Source: Flavobacterium azizsancarii (lineage in GTDB: Bacteria > Bacteroidota > Bacteroidia > Flavobacteriales > Flavobacteriaceae). Taken from it: DNA of 64,000 nucleotides. How positions within the stretch are numbered: the stretch's first letter is position 1; every line of letters starts with the position of its first letter. The position numbers and the translations under genes were made by a program. Location: assembly GCF_027980145.1 (NCBI RefSeq), contig NZ_JAMZNK010000008.1:97374-161373 (forward strand), read 5' to 3'. A model generated the notes under the pieces. That model had not been told where the DNA came from and searched no databases. It saw only the letters and a list, made by a program, of their open reading frames with translations. Below, in pieces: positions 47,901 through 55,973 of this stretch.

Positions 47901-48232
47901 GCATTTGAATCTTCAGATAAAACAACATCAACTTTAGTTTTTCCGTCAACGGCCACTTCTTTGGTTTTAAAACCTATAAAAGAATAGGTTAATACAGCTT
48001 TTGAACTGGTAAGCTTTATTTTATAATGCCCGTCAAAATCTGTAGAAGTTCCATTTTTAGTTCCTTTTTCTAATATATTAACACCCGGTAAAGTGAGTCC
48101 TGCAGCATCTTTAACGGTTCCTTCAAGTGTTACTGTCTGCGCATTCATTTGATGGCTCGTCAGTAAACACAATAAGAAAACAACTGCAAAGCAACAATTT
48201 GCTCCTTTGTTAAATAAATCTTTAAAATTCAT
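44990..48232 (-). CDS. SusC/RagA-type TonB-linked outer membrane transporter
   Basis: 1080 residues: a signal peptide, a carboxypeptidase-regulatory-like domain (VTLEGTVKDAAGLTLPGVNI), the TonB box region (DSNALNEVVVVGYGTVKKSD), a plug (DLKKVPVANVAEALTGRIAGV, VLKDAASTAIYGSRGANGVII) and a long barrel ending FGMNLNF. Partner of the SusD protein; imports glycan fragments with TonB energy. The operon promoter has a LacI-type palindrome (48411-48424). Confidence 0.95.
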   Translation of the reverse strand: MNFKDLFNKGANCCFAVVFLLCLLTSHQMNAQTVTLEGTVKDAAGLTLPGVNILEKGTKNGTSTDFDGHYKIKLTSSKAVLTYSFIGFKTKEVAVDGKTKVDVVLSEDSNALNEVVVVGYGTVKKSDLTGAVSTISGNDLKKVPVANVAEALTGRIAGVQVTSSEGSPDADIKIRVRGGGSLTQDASPLIIVDGFPINNMNDISSSDIDSMTVLKDAASTAIYGSRGANGVIIITTKSGKDGKMAVSLNMFYGMKKMANEIDVLSPEDYTKWQYEYALLSQSGTKVASDPTSYTKYFGNWQDHDMYKGLKGDDWQKQIFGRTGEVQSRDLGIRGGTDKLNYNFNYAHYDEKAIMIGSNYKRNNLSLALKSKITDKIDVAFTVRYSDTEIDGGGVNEQNEKSSSDSRMRTIVGYAPLPVPGLTSDDTSGDGSDVLINPLTSVADNDRQQFRKNYNMLGSFGWELAENLKLKVDLGLDNFNNLDYRFYGLTTYYIANAPVGPLQNMPAMIMSDTKDRRFRNANTLNYDFKKIMGGNHHLSALLGQESIEYTSNTVTNTIHGYPVFFDFDQAKKLTTQGTPQSIDNYYSPDDKLLSFFGRANYDYKNRYLLTATFRADGSSKFLKENRWGYFPAFAAGWKISEENFLKDKTWMNLLKVRASYGEAGNNNIPVGQQVQIFQSTPTTWINGVTSIWAPSKTMPNPELKWETTVTQNVGLDFGFFKNRLSGTFDIYKNITSDLLINFLVPGSGYDYQYRNMGETQNTGFEATINIVAIDKAKYGLNFSFNMGINKNKINSLGVMDNFGQATGWASSQIGDDYQVAVNSSLGSMYGYKNDGRYEVSDFDFVGGKYILKSGVMSTATTLVGDGSGLKPGDMKLKDVNGDGKVDINDKTVIGNVNPKSYGGFIINGNAYGFDLMAAFNWSIGNDIYNADKIEFSTATASGKYKNLNSTMADGQRWTNLDPVSGQLVTDPAALTALNANTTMWSPYMRSAILTDWAVEDASFLRLNTLTLGYTAPQMFTSKLGVSKLRFYLTATNVFVWTNYSGSDPEVSTKRKNPLTPGVDSSPYPRSRQMVFGMNLNF

Positions 48233-48410
48233 GGTTAATTGTTTAAGTTATTAATTAGTTTTTTGTTTTTAAGTGGTTTTTTGTGGTCATTCTAAGTATG
48301 CTCTTTCAACTTTTATTTTACTGTTAAAGTTTCATTTCTTCAGTTATACTGTGGGAATTTGCTTTTTTTAGAATATCTGTAAAGCCAAATATTTCATTCA
48401 ATAAAAAAGT

Positions 48411-48424
48411 TGTAATCGATTACA
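48411..48424. promoter_or_regulatory. Candidate LacI-type operator of the susC operon
   Basis: TGTAATCGATTACA is a perfect 14-bp palindrome typical of LacI-family operators in Bacteroidota. It directly abuts the promoter box TATGTTTG (48425-48432 on the minus strand), so a bound repressor would overlap RNA polymerase. No LacI gene is in the window. Confidence 0.6.
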
Positions 48425-48432
48425 CAAACATA
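48425..48432 (-). promoter_or_regulatory. TAnnTTTG promoter box of susC
   Basis: TATGTTTG on the minus strand, 192 bases before the susC start, so the 5' leader is long. No TTG at exactly 19 bases upstream was seen. Confidence 0.5.
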
Positions 48433-48801
48433 AATATTTTTTTGATACAAAAAATTAAAACTCATAAAAATTTCCTAAAATAAATAAAATATCAAAAATA
48501 AAAGCACTTTTTTATATGACATATGTAATTTAAGTTGCAAATAAATATTAAATATATTTTTAATATTTCGAAATTTGTTGCGATTTTCGAATTAAAACAA
48601 TCGATTACACTAAAAGTATTTGCAATATTATTAAGTGTTGTTTTAACATTTAAAAAAGATAAAAATTTAAAAAATTTTTACTAAAGTGATGAAGATTTAA
48701 AACAATATGAAAGATCATAGAACTAATACATTTCAAAAAACCAGTACTATTCCTACGATTAAAACTTTAACCTAAAAAAGAATTAGGAACATAACACAAA
48801 A
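48433..48801. other. Gene-free gap upstream of susC with a second operator-like site
   Basis: Very AT-rich and without a gene. AATCGATTACA at 48599-48609 repeats the core of the 48411 palindrome with a C in place of T on the left (ACAATCGATTACA), 188 bases away from it; it may be a second binding site. Confidence 0.5.
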
Positions 48802-48831
48802 AAGCCCCCAAACAATTTTGTTTAAGGGCTT
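48802..48831 (-). terminator. Terminator after the MFS gene
   Basis: AAGCCC with GGGCTT and inner AAAC with GTTT, 28 bases past the stop at 48859. Confidence 0.7.
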
Positions 48832-48858
48832 CTGTTATTTTAAAGAAGAATCTACATG

Positions 48859-50025
48859 TTAAGCACGCTGAAGCTGCAGATTACTTTTATGTTTTTGCAT
48901 TAAAACAAACGTAATAATCATACCAAGGACAGCCATTGCAACGCCAATAAGATTTGGGGACGCGTAACTATATCCCGCTGCCAAAGGTAATCCTCCCAGA
49001 AAAGCTCCCAAAGCATTACCAATATTGAAGCTTCCCTGCAATGCTGCCGAAGCAATCATTTCTGCATCTTTAGCAGTTTTAATCATTAACATTTGAATAG
49101 GTGCAATAACTGAGAAAGAAATCGCTCCGGTTAAAAAAGTAAGGAATAACGATATATATTGATTTGAAGAGAACAGATAAACCAAAATCAAATCAATTGA
49201 CATTACAAATAATAAAGCTAATACTGTTGGTGCAGGCGAATATTTATCGGCTAGTTTACCGCCTAAAAAGTTTCCTACTACCATTCCCAAACCGGCTAGA
49301 ATCAAAATATACGAAACATCCTCGGCAGAAAATTTAGACACATTTATCAATAAAGGTGCGATATAACTAATCCAGGCAAACAACCCACCAAATCCTATAG
49401 CGGTAATCCCGATGATTAACCAGGCTTCTGTTTTCTTAAAAAACAGTAACTGCGTTTTCATATTTACATTTTGATCTTTCTCCAGATTTGGCATCCATAA
49501 AGAGATAAACAAAAAGGTTAGCAAACCTACAACAGCAATTAATATAAAGGTATAACGCCATATAAAATTGTGTCCTATATAAGTACCAATAGGTACACCT
49601 ATTAAATTAGCCAGTGTTAAACCTGAAAACATGATTGCAATTGCCTGCGCTTCTTTGCCTTTATCAGCCAAACGGCTGGCAACTACAGCACCAACGCCAA
49701 AAAAGGCTCCGTGTGGTAAACCGGAAAGAAATCTGGACGCGAATAAAAAATTATAGGTAGGTGCAATAATCGAAAGCGCATTAAAAACAGTTAACATCAA
49801 AGCTAATATCAGAAGCATTTTTTTTGGAGCAAGATTTCTCCCTAAGATTACTAATAAAGGAGCTCCAATAACAACTCCAATGGCATAAGCAGAAATTAAA
49901 TATCCTGCAACGGGAATCGAAACATTCATATCTGAGGCTATATCCGGCAACAAACCCATCATAACAAACTCGGTAATACCGATTGTTAAACCTCCTAATG
50001 AGAGTGCAATAAGACTTTTTTTCAT
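48859..50025 (-). CDS. MFS transporter (DHA1/AraJ-like exporter)
   Basis: 388 residues with 12 hydrophobic segments; LGGLTIGITEFVMMGLLPDIA at the start, and motif C-like RFLSGLPHGAFFGVGAVVASR, typical of arabinose-efflux/AraJ-like drug or sugar exporters. It is divergent from an AraC regulator with a promoter box at 50062-50069, a layout often seen for a regulator and its exporter. Substrate unknown. Confidence 0.9.
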   Translation of the reverse strand: MKKSLIALSLGGLTIGITEFVMMGLLPDIASDMNVSIPVAGYLISAYAIGVVIGAPLLVILGRNLAPKKMLLILALMLTVFNALSIIAPTYNFLFASRFLSGLPHGAFFGVGAVVASRLADKGKEAQAIAIMFSGLTLANLIGVPIGTYIGHNFIWRYTFILIAVVGLLTFLFISLWMPNLEKDQNVNMKTQLLFFKKTEAWLIIGITAIGFGGLFAWISYIAPLLINVSKFSAEDVSYILILAGLGMVVGNFLGGKLADKYSPAPTVLALLFVMSIDLILVYLFSSNQYISLFLTFLTGAISFSVIAPIQMLMIKTAKDAEMIASAALQGSFNIGNALGAFLGGLPLAAGYSYASPNLIGVAMAVLGMIITFVLMQKHKSNLQLQRA

Positions 50026-50061
50026 TTGTTTTTATAAGAAAGGAATAGATTTTCTATGGTG

Positions 50062-50069
50062 CAAATTTA
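50062..50069 (-). promoter_or_regulatory. TAnnTTTG promoter box of the MFS gene
   Basis: TAAATTTG on the minus strand, 36 bases before the start codon at 50025. Confidence 0.6.
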
Positions 50070-50094
50070 AGACCGTTCTGCTTAAAATAAATTG

Positions 50095-50102
50095 TACATT
50101 TG
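50095..50102 (+). promoter_or_regulatory. TAnnTTTG promoter box of the AraC gene
   Basis: TACATTTG, 25 bases before the ATG at 50128. Confidence 0.6.
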
Positions 50103-50127
50103 TGATATAAACTTGTAAATTTAGGTT

Positions 50128-50961
50128 ATGCCAAAATTAAATCAATTCAAAACCCTGGTTATTGATGAATTTGAAGATGAAAAATTTCACCTTCCACCAC
50201 ACACGCACACTTATTATGAAATTATTTATATAAAAAAAGGAAGTGGAGTCCATCACCTGAACAACAACTTGCTACCTTATAAATCGGGTGATCTGTTTGT
50301 GATTTCGCCAGAAGACGAACACTATTTTGACATAAAAAAATCAACCCGATTTTTCTATATTAAGTTTACTGACAATTATTTTAACTCAAAGCAAAACCTT
50401 ACCTGCGATGAATTTTTAATTCATACTCCGGAAAGTTTCATGAGGGACAAAACACTAAAAGAAACGGTTCTAAAATTAGACGATCCCTGCAAAACAATAT
50501 TAAAAAACACAATCGAAAATATTGCTGCCTATAACTGCAAAACCGATGTTTCGACCTCGCCTATTGTATTTTATCAAATTCTTTCGATTTTTGGATTAAT
50601 CAAGGAAACTATGCGCGGTATGAATCTTGTCGTAAAAGGAAATTCTATCGATAACGAACAAATCACTTCATACATTCATCAGAATATTTATCAGCCAAAA
50701 TTAGTTCAGATAAAAGTTATTGCGAATCATTTTAATATTGCCGAAACGTATTTTAGTGCTTATTTTAAAAGAACCTTTACAATTAATTACCGCGATTATA
50801 TTCACAATCTAAGAACTACCTTAATCGAAAAACGAATTCACAACAATCAATTGCCTATTAAACAAATAGCATACGAGTTTGGTTTTACAGACGAAAGTCA
50901 CTTATCTAATTATTTTAAAAAGAGAAAAAACATGAAACCAACGGACTTTAAAAAAACATAA
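50128..50961 (+). CDS. AraC-family transcriptional regulator with cupin domain
   Basis: 277 residues. The N-terminal cupin shows HLPPHTHTYYEIIYIKKGSG and YKSGDLFVISPEDEHYFD, a possible metal or small-molecule site; the C-terminal HTH pair ends LPIKQIAYEFGFTDESHLSNYFKKRKNMKPTDFK. Divergent from the MFS exporter, so its probable regulator. Confidence 0.9.
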   Translation: MPKLNQFKTLVIDEFEDEKFHLPPHTHTYYEIIYIKKGSGVHHLNNNLLPYKSGDLFVISPEDEHYFDIKKSTRFFYIKFTDNYFNSKQNLTCDEFLIHTPESFMRDKTLKETVLKLDDPCKTILKNTIENIAAYNCKTDVSTSPIVFYQILSIFGLIKETMRGMNLVVKGNSIDNEQITSYIHQNIYQPKLVQIKVIANHFNIAETYFSAYFKRTFTINYRDYIHNLRTTLIEKRIHNNQLPIKQIAYEFGFTDESHLSNYFKKRKNMKPTDFKKT

Positions 50962-51004
50962 CATTCGAAATCTTAAATAAATAGCGGCTGTTAAAAAAAA
51001 TATC

Positions 51005-51012
51005 TAAATTTG
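51005..51012 (+). promoter_or_regulatory. TAnnTTTG promoter box of the copper cluster
   Basis: TAAATTTG, 21 bases before the TTG start at 51034. It makes the Cys-rich protein the first gene of the cluster. Confidence 0.6.
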
Positions 51013-51033
51013 TATTATTAAATACCATTTTCA

Positions 51034-51420
51034 TTGGCAAAAAAATTCCACATATTATTTCTGTTTATAACTTTTGGCTTCTTTATGATGTCAAATACGG
51101 GTTATGCATGTGGAAAAGCAGAAGAAAAAACTTCGTATGAAAAGAACACTACTTCAAAAAAGAATGTTGCTGATTCTTGTCAAAAAGACTGTTGCAAAAA
51201 AAATCAGAATTCTAAAAAAGACCAACATGGCTGCAACAGAAAATGTGATCATTCCGGTTGTACAACTTCCGGCCTACTCTATAGTCTGGTAACTGCAAAT
51301 GAATTTGAGTTCAATAATAATCTATTCAATTTCTCATTTGAGAAAACAACTCCCTATTATAAAAACATCAGTATTTCTGATGGGTTTACTTCTATCTGGT
51401 TACCGCCAAAAATAAATTAA
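51034..51420 (+). CDS. Exported Cys-rich protein with a TTG start, first gene of the copper cluster
   Basis: 128 residues, no family recognised. From the TTG the sequence MAKKFHILFLFITFGFFMM forms a complete signal peptide ending GYA-C; the only later Met would cut it off, so TTG is the start. The mature part holds many Cys and His (DSCQKDCCKKN, HGCNRKCDHSGC), as in periplasmic metal-binding proteins, then a short hydrophobic stretch and a Cys-free tail. Placed before the DUF3347 and HMA genes, it probably binds copper. Inference only. Confidence 0.7.
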   Translation: MAKKFHILFLFITFGFFMMSNTGYACGKAEEKTSYEKNTTSKKNVADSCQKDCCKKNQNSKKDQHGCNRKCDHSGCTTSGLLYSLVTANEFEFNNNLFNFSFEKTTPYYKNISISDGFTSIWLPPKIN

Positions 51421-51496
51421 TTCTATTTCTGACAGCCATAATTACGTTTTGCCAAAAGACATCAAGGTTCAAGAAAAAAAACAGTCCTTTGTATCC

Positions 51497-51514
51497 CTCT
51501 GTAACTTTACAGAG
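51497..51514. repeat. Inverted repeat before the DUF3347 gene
   Basis: CTCTGTAA and TTACAGAG with a 2-base spacer, 71 bases before the DUF3347 start; CTTTTT follows five bases on. It may be an operator or a weak terminator. Confidence 0.4.
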
Positions 51515-51584
51515 AATGACTTTTTATAAAGATTAAAATTATTTAACTTAGAGAAAAAAAATATTCTCTACAAAAACACATAAA

Positions 51585-52115
51585 ATGAAAAAATCAATTT
51601 CAACTATAGCTGCAGCAATCGCCTTGTTATTTACTGCAAATTTCGTTCAGGCAAATACAATCAAAACAGAAACAACTGCAATCGAAGTTGCAGATTCAAG
51701 TCAATTGCAATCTGTTTATGATGCTTATTTTACAGTAAAAGATGCCTTAATTAAAAGTGATGCTAAGCTAACTTCAGCGAAAGCCACAGATTTATTGGCT
51801 GCAATTACTGCCATAAAAATGGATAAACTAAAAACTACAGAACACACCGCGTGGATCAAAGTGGTAAAAAAACTAACAGCTGATGCAAAAAGTATTTCAA
51901 CTACAACAGATCTTAAAAAACAACGTGAGACTTTTAAATCACTTTCAAAAAACACATACGATTTAATTAAAGTTTCTAAATCTGATGTTGCCGTTTACAA
52001 ACAATATTGTCCAATGGCAGATGCAGATTGGTTAAGCAAAGAAAAAGCAGTTAAGAATCCGTATTACGGTTCTTCAATGCTGACTTGCGGAAATGTGGTA
52101 GAAACTATTAAATAA
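51585..52115 (+). CDS. DUF3347 domain-containing exported protein
   Basis: 176 residues with a signal peptide (MKKSISTIAAAIALLFTANFVQA). A helical domain (SVYDAYFTVKDALIKSD onward) is followed by the DUF3347 mark YKQYCPMADADWLSKEKAV and NPYYGSSMLTCG, with Cys and Met suited to Cu(I). The same domain sits at the end of some CusB/CzcB-like efflux adaptor proteins. Next to the HMA-AraC protein (2-base gap), so the two form an operon. Confidence 0.88.
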   Translation: MKKSISTIAAAIALLFTANFVQANTIKTETTAIEVADSSQLQSVYDAYFTVKDALIKSDAKLTSAKATDLLAAITAIKMDKLKTTEHTAWIKVVKKLTADAKSISTTTDLKKQRETFKSLSKNTYDLIKVSKSDVAVYKQYCPMADADWLSKEKAVKNPYYGSSMLTCGNVVETIK

Positions 52116-52117
52116 AT

Positions 52118-52678
52118 ATGACTATCTACATCAAAAACATGGTGTGTGGTCGCTGTAAAATGGTTGTGAAGTCTGAGTTGGATAAACTCGGGCTTCAGAC
52201 TGTTTCTGTTGAATTGGGTGAAGTAGAATTGCAAAATGACATTCCGGACAATTTAAAAGAAGTTTTACTTAAAAACTTACAAGATTTGGGTTTTGACTTT
52301 ATTGATGATAAAAAAAGTAAGACTATAGAGAAAATAAAAAATCTTATTGTCGATTTAGTTCATCATAAGAACAATGAACTCAAAATTAATTTGTCTGATT
52401 ATTTAGTCAAAAACCTCAACCAGGATTATAGCACGCTAAGTAATCTGTTCTCTGAAATTGAAAATACTACTATCGAGAAATATTTTATCAGTCAAAAAAT
52501 AGAAAAGGTAAAGGAGTTATTACTTTACAATGAATTATCATTAAGCGAAATTGCCGATTTATTAAACTACAGTAATGTCGCGCATTTAAGCAATCAGTTC
52601 AAGAAAATCACGGGCTTTACACCTACGCATTATAAACAGTCGAAAGATAAAAAACGCATTCAGATTGAGAATTTATGA
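52118..52678 (+). CDS. HMA-AraC fusion protein, putative copper-responsive regulator
   Basis: 186 residues with two domains not usually joined: an N-terminal HMA metallochaperone domain (about 1-70; C10 and C13 in NMVCGRCKMVV) and a C-terminal AraC-type HTH (about 115-180: KVKELLLYNELSLSEIADLL, YSNVAHLSNQFKKITGFTPTHYK). The design suggests that Cu(I) at the CxxC controls DNA binding. It lies in a copper cluster, and similar fusions occur in Bacteroidota as far as I recall; direct evidence for metal response is not known to me. Confidence 0.85.
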   Translation: MTIYIKNMVCGRCKMVVKSELDKLGLQTVSVELGEVELQNDIPDNLKEVLLKNLQDLGFDFIDDKKSKTIEKIKNLIVDLVHHKNNELKINLSDYLVKNLNQDYSTLSNLFSEIENTTIEKYFISQKIEKVKELLLYNELSLSEIADLLNYSNVAHLSNQFKKITGFTPTHYKQSKDKKRIQIENL

Positions 52679-52694
52679 ATCTGATTTCATAAAA

Positions 52695-52721
52695 AAAACG
52701 TGCTAAAATTTAGCACGTTTT
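52695..52721. terminator. Terminator between the regulator and the toxin remnant
   Basis: AAAACGTGCTAA and TTAGCACGTTTT with a 3-base loop; it can serve both convergent genes. Confidence 0.85.
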
Positions 52722-53002
52722 CTATTTATCAGAATAATGTCCCATCGCAGAAATCACCACAACGGTAACCAGCTCTTCTTTAACTCTATATAAAAGTCTG
52801 TCTTTTTTATTTATTTCCCTTGACCATAATCCTGAAAGTTCATGTTTTAATGCCTCAGATTTTCCTACTCCTTCAAACGGATTTTCAATTAGTTCTTCTA
52901 ATATCTTTGTAATCTTATTTATGCTGGAATGATTACCTGATTCAAATGTTTAGAAATATGCATTTGAGTTTCTGCAGTTATTTCAACCCTAAACTTCCCC
53001 AT
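52722..53002 (-). pseudogene. Txe/YoeB-type toxin gene with a 1-nt frameshift
   Basis: From the ATG at 53002 the frame reads MGKFRVEITAETQMHISKHLN; at about 52941 one base is missing, after which the next frame continues SGNHSSINKITKILEELIEN then PFEGVGKSEALKHELSGLWS and ends AMGHYSDK. Restored, it would be a complete YoeB-like mRNA interferase of about 94 residues. The family and function are clear from the pattern PFEGVGK...LSGLWSR...VISAMGHY. As it stands it is inactive. Confidence 0.85.
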
Positions 53003-53204
53003 ATATCATTTGGATCAAGTGTTATACTTTTAGATTTTCCACTATTATAATCTGCTTCTATCTTTTTTGTTTTTTCCACAAATTCAGGATTATATGGACT
53101 TTTTTCTTCTATTTCACACCTTTATTTGTAGCCGCCAACAACTTTGCAAGTTCAAGCAATGTTTTACCCGCTTTGGTTCGCTCGTTTATAGTTATCGTTG
53201 TCAT
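52978..53204 (-). pseudogene. Antitoxin partner (DUF2683-like) with a 1-nt frameshift
   Basis: From the ATG at 53204 the frame reads MTTITINERTKAGKTLLELA then KLLAATNKGVK and stops; a base is missing near 53116, and with it restored it continues EIEEKSPYNPEFVEKTKKIE and ends IWGSLGLK with an overlap of the toxin start by 25 bases. Antitoxins of this form are found with YoeB-type toxins. Both partners being broken by single-base losses suggests a decayed module. Confidence 0.8.
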
Positions 53205-53424
53205 AATCTTTATTTTTTTATTATTACTAAGACACAAAAATCATGCTATTTTATTACGATACAATTCTGTAAGTAAAAATATCACTATTTTTGTATACCC
53301 CACAAAATCAACCACTTTGAATCCTGAGAATTTCTAAATCTTACAAATCATTCTCAAAATTATACAACCCGAACTAATAGTTACTTCGGAACTTTGCATT
53401 GTAATACTTAAAAAAATAGAAACA

Positions 53425-55965
53425 ATGACTCATCAATATGTAATTTCAGGAATGTCGTGCGATGGATGTCGTAAGAAAGTCGAAAAAACTTTGAATTCGA
53501 TAGAAGGAATTCAGGCCGAAGTAACATTAGATCCTCCGTTGGCCACTATAACAATGGAAAAACATGTTCCGACTGAAAAATTTCAGAAAGTCCTGTCCGA
53601 AGCCGGAAAATATACTATTGAGATGACTAATTCTAAAAAAACTTCAGAACCTGCAGCTAAATCTTGTTGTTCAGGTGACAACAAAGAAAGTCATACTGGT
53701 CATCATGATAAAAAAGAATCAATTGCATCACATAATCATAATGCAACTGGCGTTTATTATTGTCCAATGCATTGCGAAGGAGATAAAACATATAACAAAC
53801 CCGGAGATTGTCCGGTTTGCGGTATGGATTTAGTGCAGCAAGTTGCCATTAATGTTGCGCAATTTACTTGCCCGATGCATCCGGAAATTGTTTCGAACGA
53901 ACCGGGAGATTGCCCAATTTGCGGTATGGATCTGGTACCCATGCAAGCCTCTGAAAACCAAGAGAACAAAACCTACACCGACTTATTAAAGAAGATGAAG
54001 ATTGCTGTTCTATTTACGCTTCCTATCTTTATTATTTCGATGTCAGAAATGATTCCTAATAATCCTCTTTTTAAAATAATGCAAATTGAAAACTGGAATT
54101 GGGTTCAGTTCTTATTTACGCTTCCGGTACTTTTTTACGCAGGCTGGATGTTTTTTGTTCGTGCCTACAAATCAATCATCACATGGAACCTAAATATGTT
54201 TACCCTAATTGGGATTGGAACTGGTGTTGCCTTTCTATTTAGTATTGCGGGAATGTTTTTTCCTGATATTTTCCCTTCTGAATTTAAATCGCATCACGGT
54301 ACCATTCATCTTTATTTTGAAGCTGCAACTGTTATTATAACTTTGGTTTTATTAGGACAATTATTAGAAGCTAAAGCTCACGGACAAACCAATGGCGCCA
54401 TAAAAGCATTATTGAAATTAGCTCCAACCGAAGCAACTTTGGTCGAAAATGGAAATGACAAAGTAATCTCAATCCATAATATTAAAAAAGGAGATTTACT
54501 GCGTGTAAAACCGGGAGAAAAAATTCCGGTTGATGGAAAAATTACTACAGGGGAAAGCAGTATCGATGAAGCTATGATTACGGGAGAGCCAATTCCGGTT
54601 GATAAAAAAGTTGACGATACCGTAATTGCCGGAACCATAAACGGAACAAAATCGTTTGTCATGATTGCCGAGAAAGTGGGTTCAGAAACTTTGCTTTCGC
54701 AAATCATACAAATGGTAAATGACGCAAGCCGCTCACGTGCTCCAATCCAGAAATTAGCAGATCGCGTGGCCAAATATTTTGTACCAACCGTTGTCATTAT
54801 TTCCATAATAACCTTTTTTGTCTGGGCAAAATTTGGTCCTGAACCCGCTTACATTTACGGACTGATCAATGCCATTGCGGTATTAATTATCGCTTGTCCC
54901 TGTGCTTTAGGATTAGCGACACCAATGTCTGTAATGGTTGGTGTGGGAAAAGGTGCGCAAGTCGGAATCCTGATAAAAAATGCCGAAGCACTAGAAAACA
55001 TGAGCAAAATTGATGTTCTGATCACAGATAAAACCGGAACTATTACTGAAGGAAAACCATCTGTAGAAAAAATCTATGCCGTAAATAATAATGAAGACAA
55101 TTTACTGCAAAATATCGCCTCACTTAATCAACATAGCGAACATCCTTTGGCACAAGCCGTAGTTAATTTTGCCAAAGCTAAAAATCAAACGATACTTGAA
55201 GTTCCGGACTTTGAAGCCATCGCCGGAAAAGGAGTTACAGGAACTGTCAATAACTCAAAAGTAGCGCTGGGAAATAAAAAATTAATGATCCAGGTTGGCG
55301 CTTCTATCTCTGATGCTATCGAAAACAAGATTGCTGCCGAACAAAATCTAGGTAAAACTGTTTCTTATATCGCAGTAGATAAAATTGTTTTGGGTTATGT
55401 AACCATCACAGATGCGATCAAAGAAAACAGTAAAAAAGCCATCAAAGAGTTAATCGATCAGGGCGTTGAGGTCATTATGATGACGGGCGATAATGGCAAC
55501 ACTGCCAAAGCTGTTGCGGATCATTTACATCTAAGCTCGTTTAAAGCTGATTGTCTTCCTGAAGATAAACTAAAAGAAATTCAGCGTTTGCAAGCCGAAG
55601 GCAAAATTGTTGCCATGGCTGGTGACGGAATCAACGACGCTCCTGCTTTGGCGCAAGCCAATATTGGAATCGCAATGGGAACCGGAACTGATGTCGCCAT
55701 AGAAAGCGCCAAAATTACTCTTGTAAAAGGAGACTTGAACGGAATTGTAAAAGCTAAAAAACTAAGTTATAATGTGATGAAAAATATCAAACAGAACTTG
55801 TTCTTTGCTTTTATATATAATGTCTTGGGCGTTCCCATCGCAGCAGGTATTTTATACCCGGCATTCGGGATTTTGCTTTCACCAATGTTAGCGGCGTTAG
55901 CCATGAGTCTGAGCTCAGTTTCAGTAATTGTAAACGCTTTACGATTGAGAAATCTAAAACTTTAA
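53425..55965 (+). CDS. copA: Copper-translocating P-type ATPase
   Basis: 846 residues; exports Cu(I) from the cytoplasm at the expense of ATP. An HMA domain (SCDGC, C12/C15) is followed by two YHS-like heavy-metal-binding repeats (YYCPMHC... CPVCGMD near 110-140 and FTCPMHPE... CPICGMD near 155-180), then the transmembrane core with the metal motif C491-P-C493, phosphorylation site D535 in DKTGT, HP in EHPLAQ and [12 protein letters not shown] in TM7 and MSLSS in TM8 mark the Cu+ branch. Confidence 0.95.
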   Translation: MTHQYVISGMSCDGCRKKVEKTLNSIEGIQAEVTLDPPLATITMEKHVPTEKFQKVLSEAGKYTIEMTNSKKTSEPAAKSCCSGDNKESHTGHHDKKESIASHNHNATGVYYCPMHCEGDKTYNKPGDCPVCGMDLVQQVAINVAQFTCPMHPEIVSNEPGDCPICGMDLVPMQASENQENKTYTDLLKKMKIAVLFTLPIFIISMSEMIPNNPLFKIMQIENWNWVQFLFTLPVLFYAGWMFFVRAYKSIITWNLNMFTLIGIGTGVAFLFSIAGMFFPDIFPSEFKSHHGTIHLYFEAATVIITLVLLGQLLEAKAHGQTNGAIKALLKLAPTEATLVENGNDKVISIHNIKKGDLLRVKPGEKIPVDGKITTGESSIDEAMITGEPIPVDKKVDDTVIAGTINGTKSFVMIAEKVGSETLLSQIIQMVNDASRSRAPIQKLADRVAKYFVPTVVIISIITFFVWAKFGPEPAYIYGLINAIAVLIIACPCALGLATPMSVMVGVGKGAQVGILIKNAEALENMSKIDVLITDKTGTITEGKPSVEKIYAVNNNEDNLLQNIASLNQHSEHPLAQAVVNFAKAKNQTILEVPDFEAIAGKGVTGTVNNSKVALGNKKLMIQVGASISDAIENKIAAEQNLGKTVSYIAVDKIVLGYVTITDAIKENSKKAIKELIDQGVEVIMMTGDNGNTAKAVADHLHLSSFKADCLPEDKLKEIQRLQAEGKIVAMAGDGINDAPALAQANIGIAMGTGTDVAIESAKITLVKGDLNGIVKAKKLSYNVMKNIKQNLFFAFIYNVLGVPIAAGILYPAFGILLSPMLAALAMSLSSVSVIVNALRLRNLKL

Positions 55966-55973
55966 AAATCAAT

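Noticed and set aside
53067..53276. Plus-strand reading frame over the antitoxin remnant
   Set aside because: Low-complexity translation antisense to the recognisable antitoxin sequence.
53325..53356. TGAGAAT and ATTCTCA as an inverted repeat before copA
   Set aside because: The arms are 7 bases with an 18-base spacer in AT-rich DNA, which is expected by chance; no second copy at the other copper genes.
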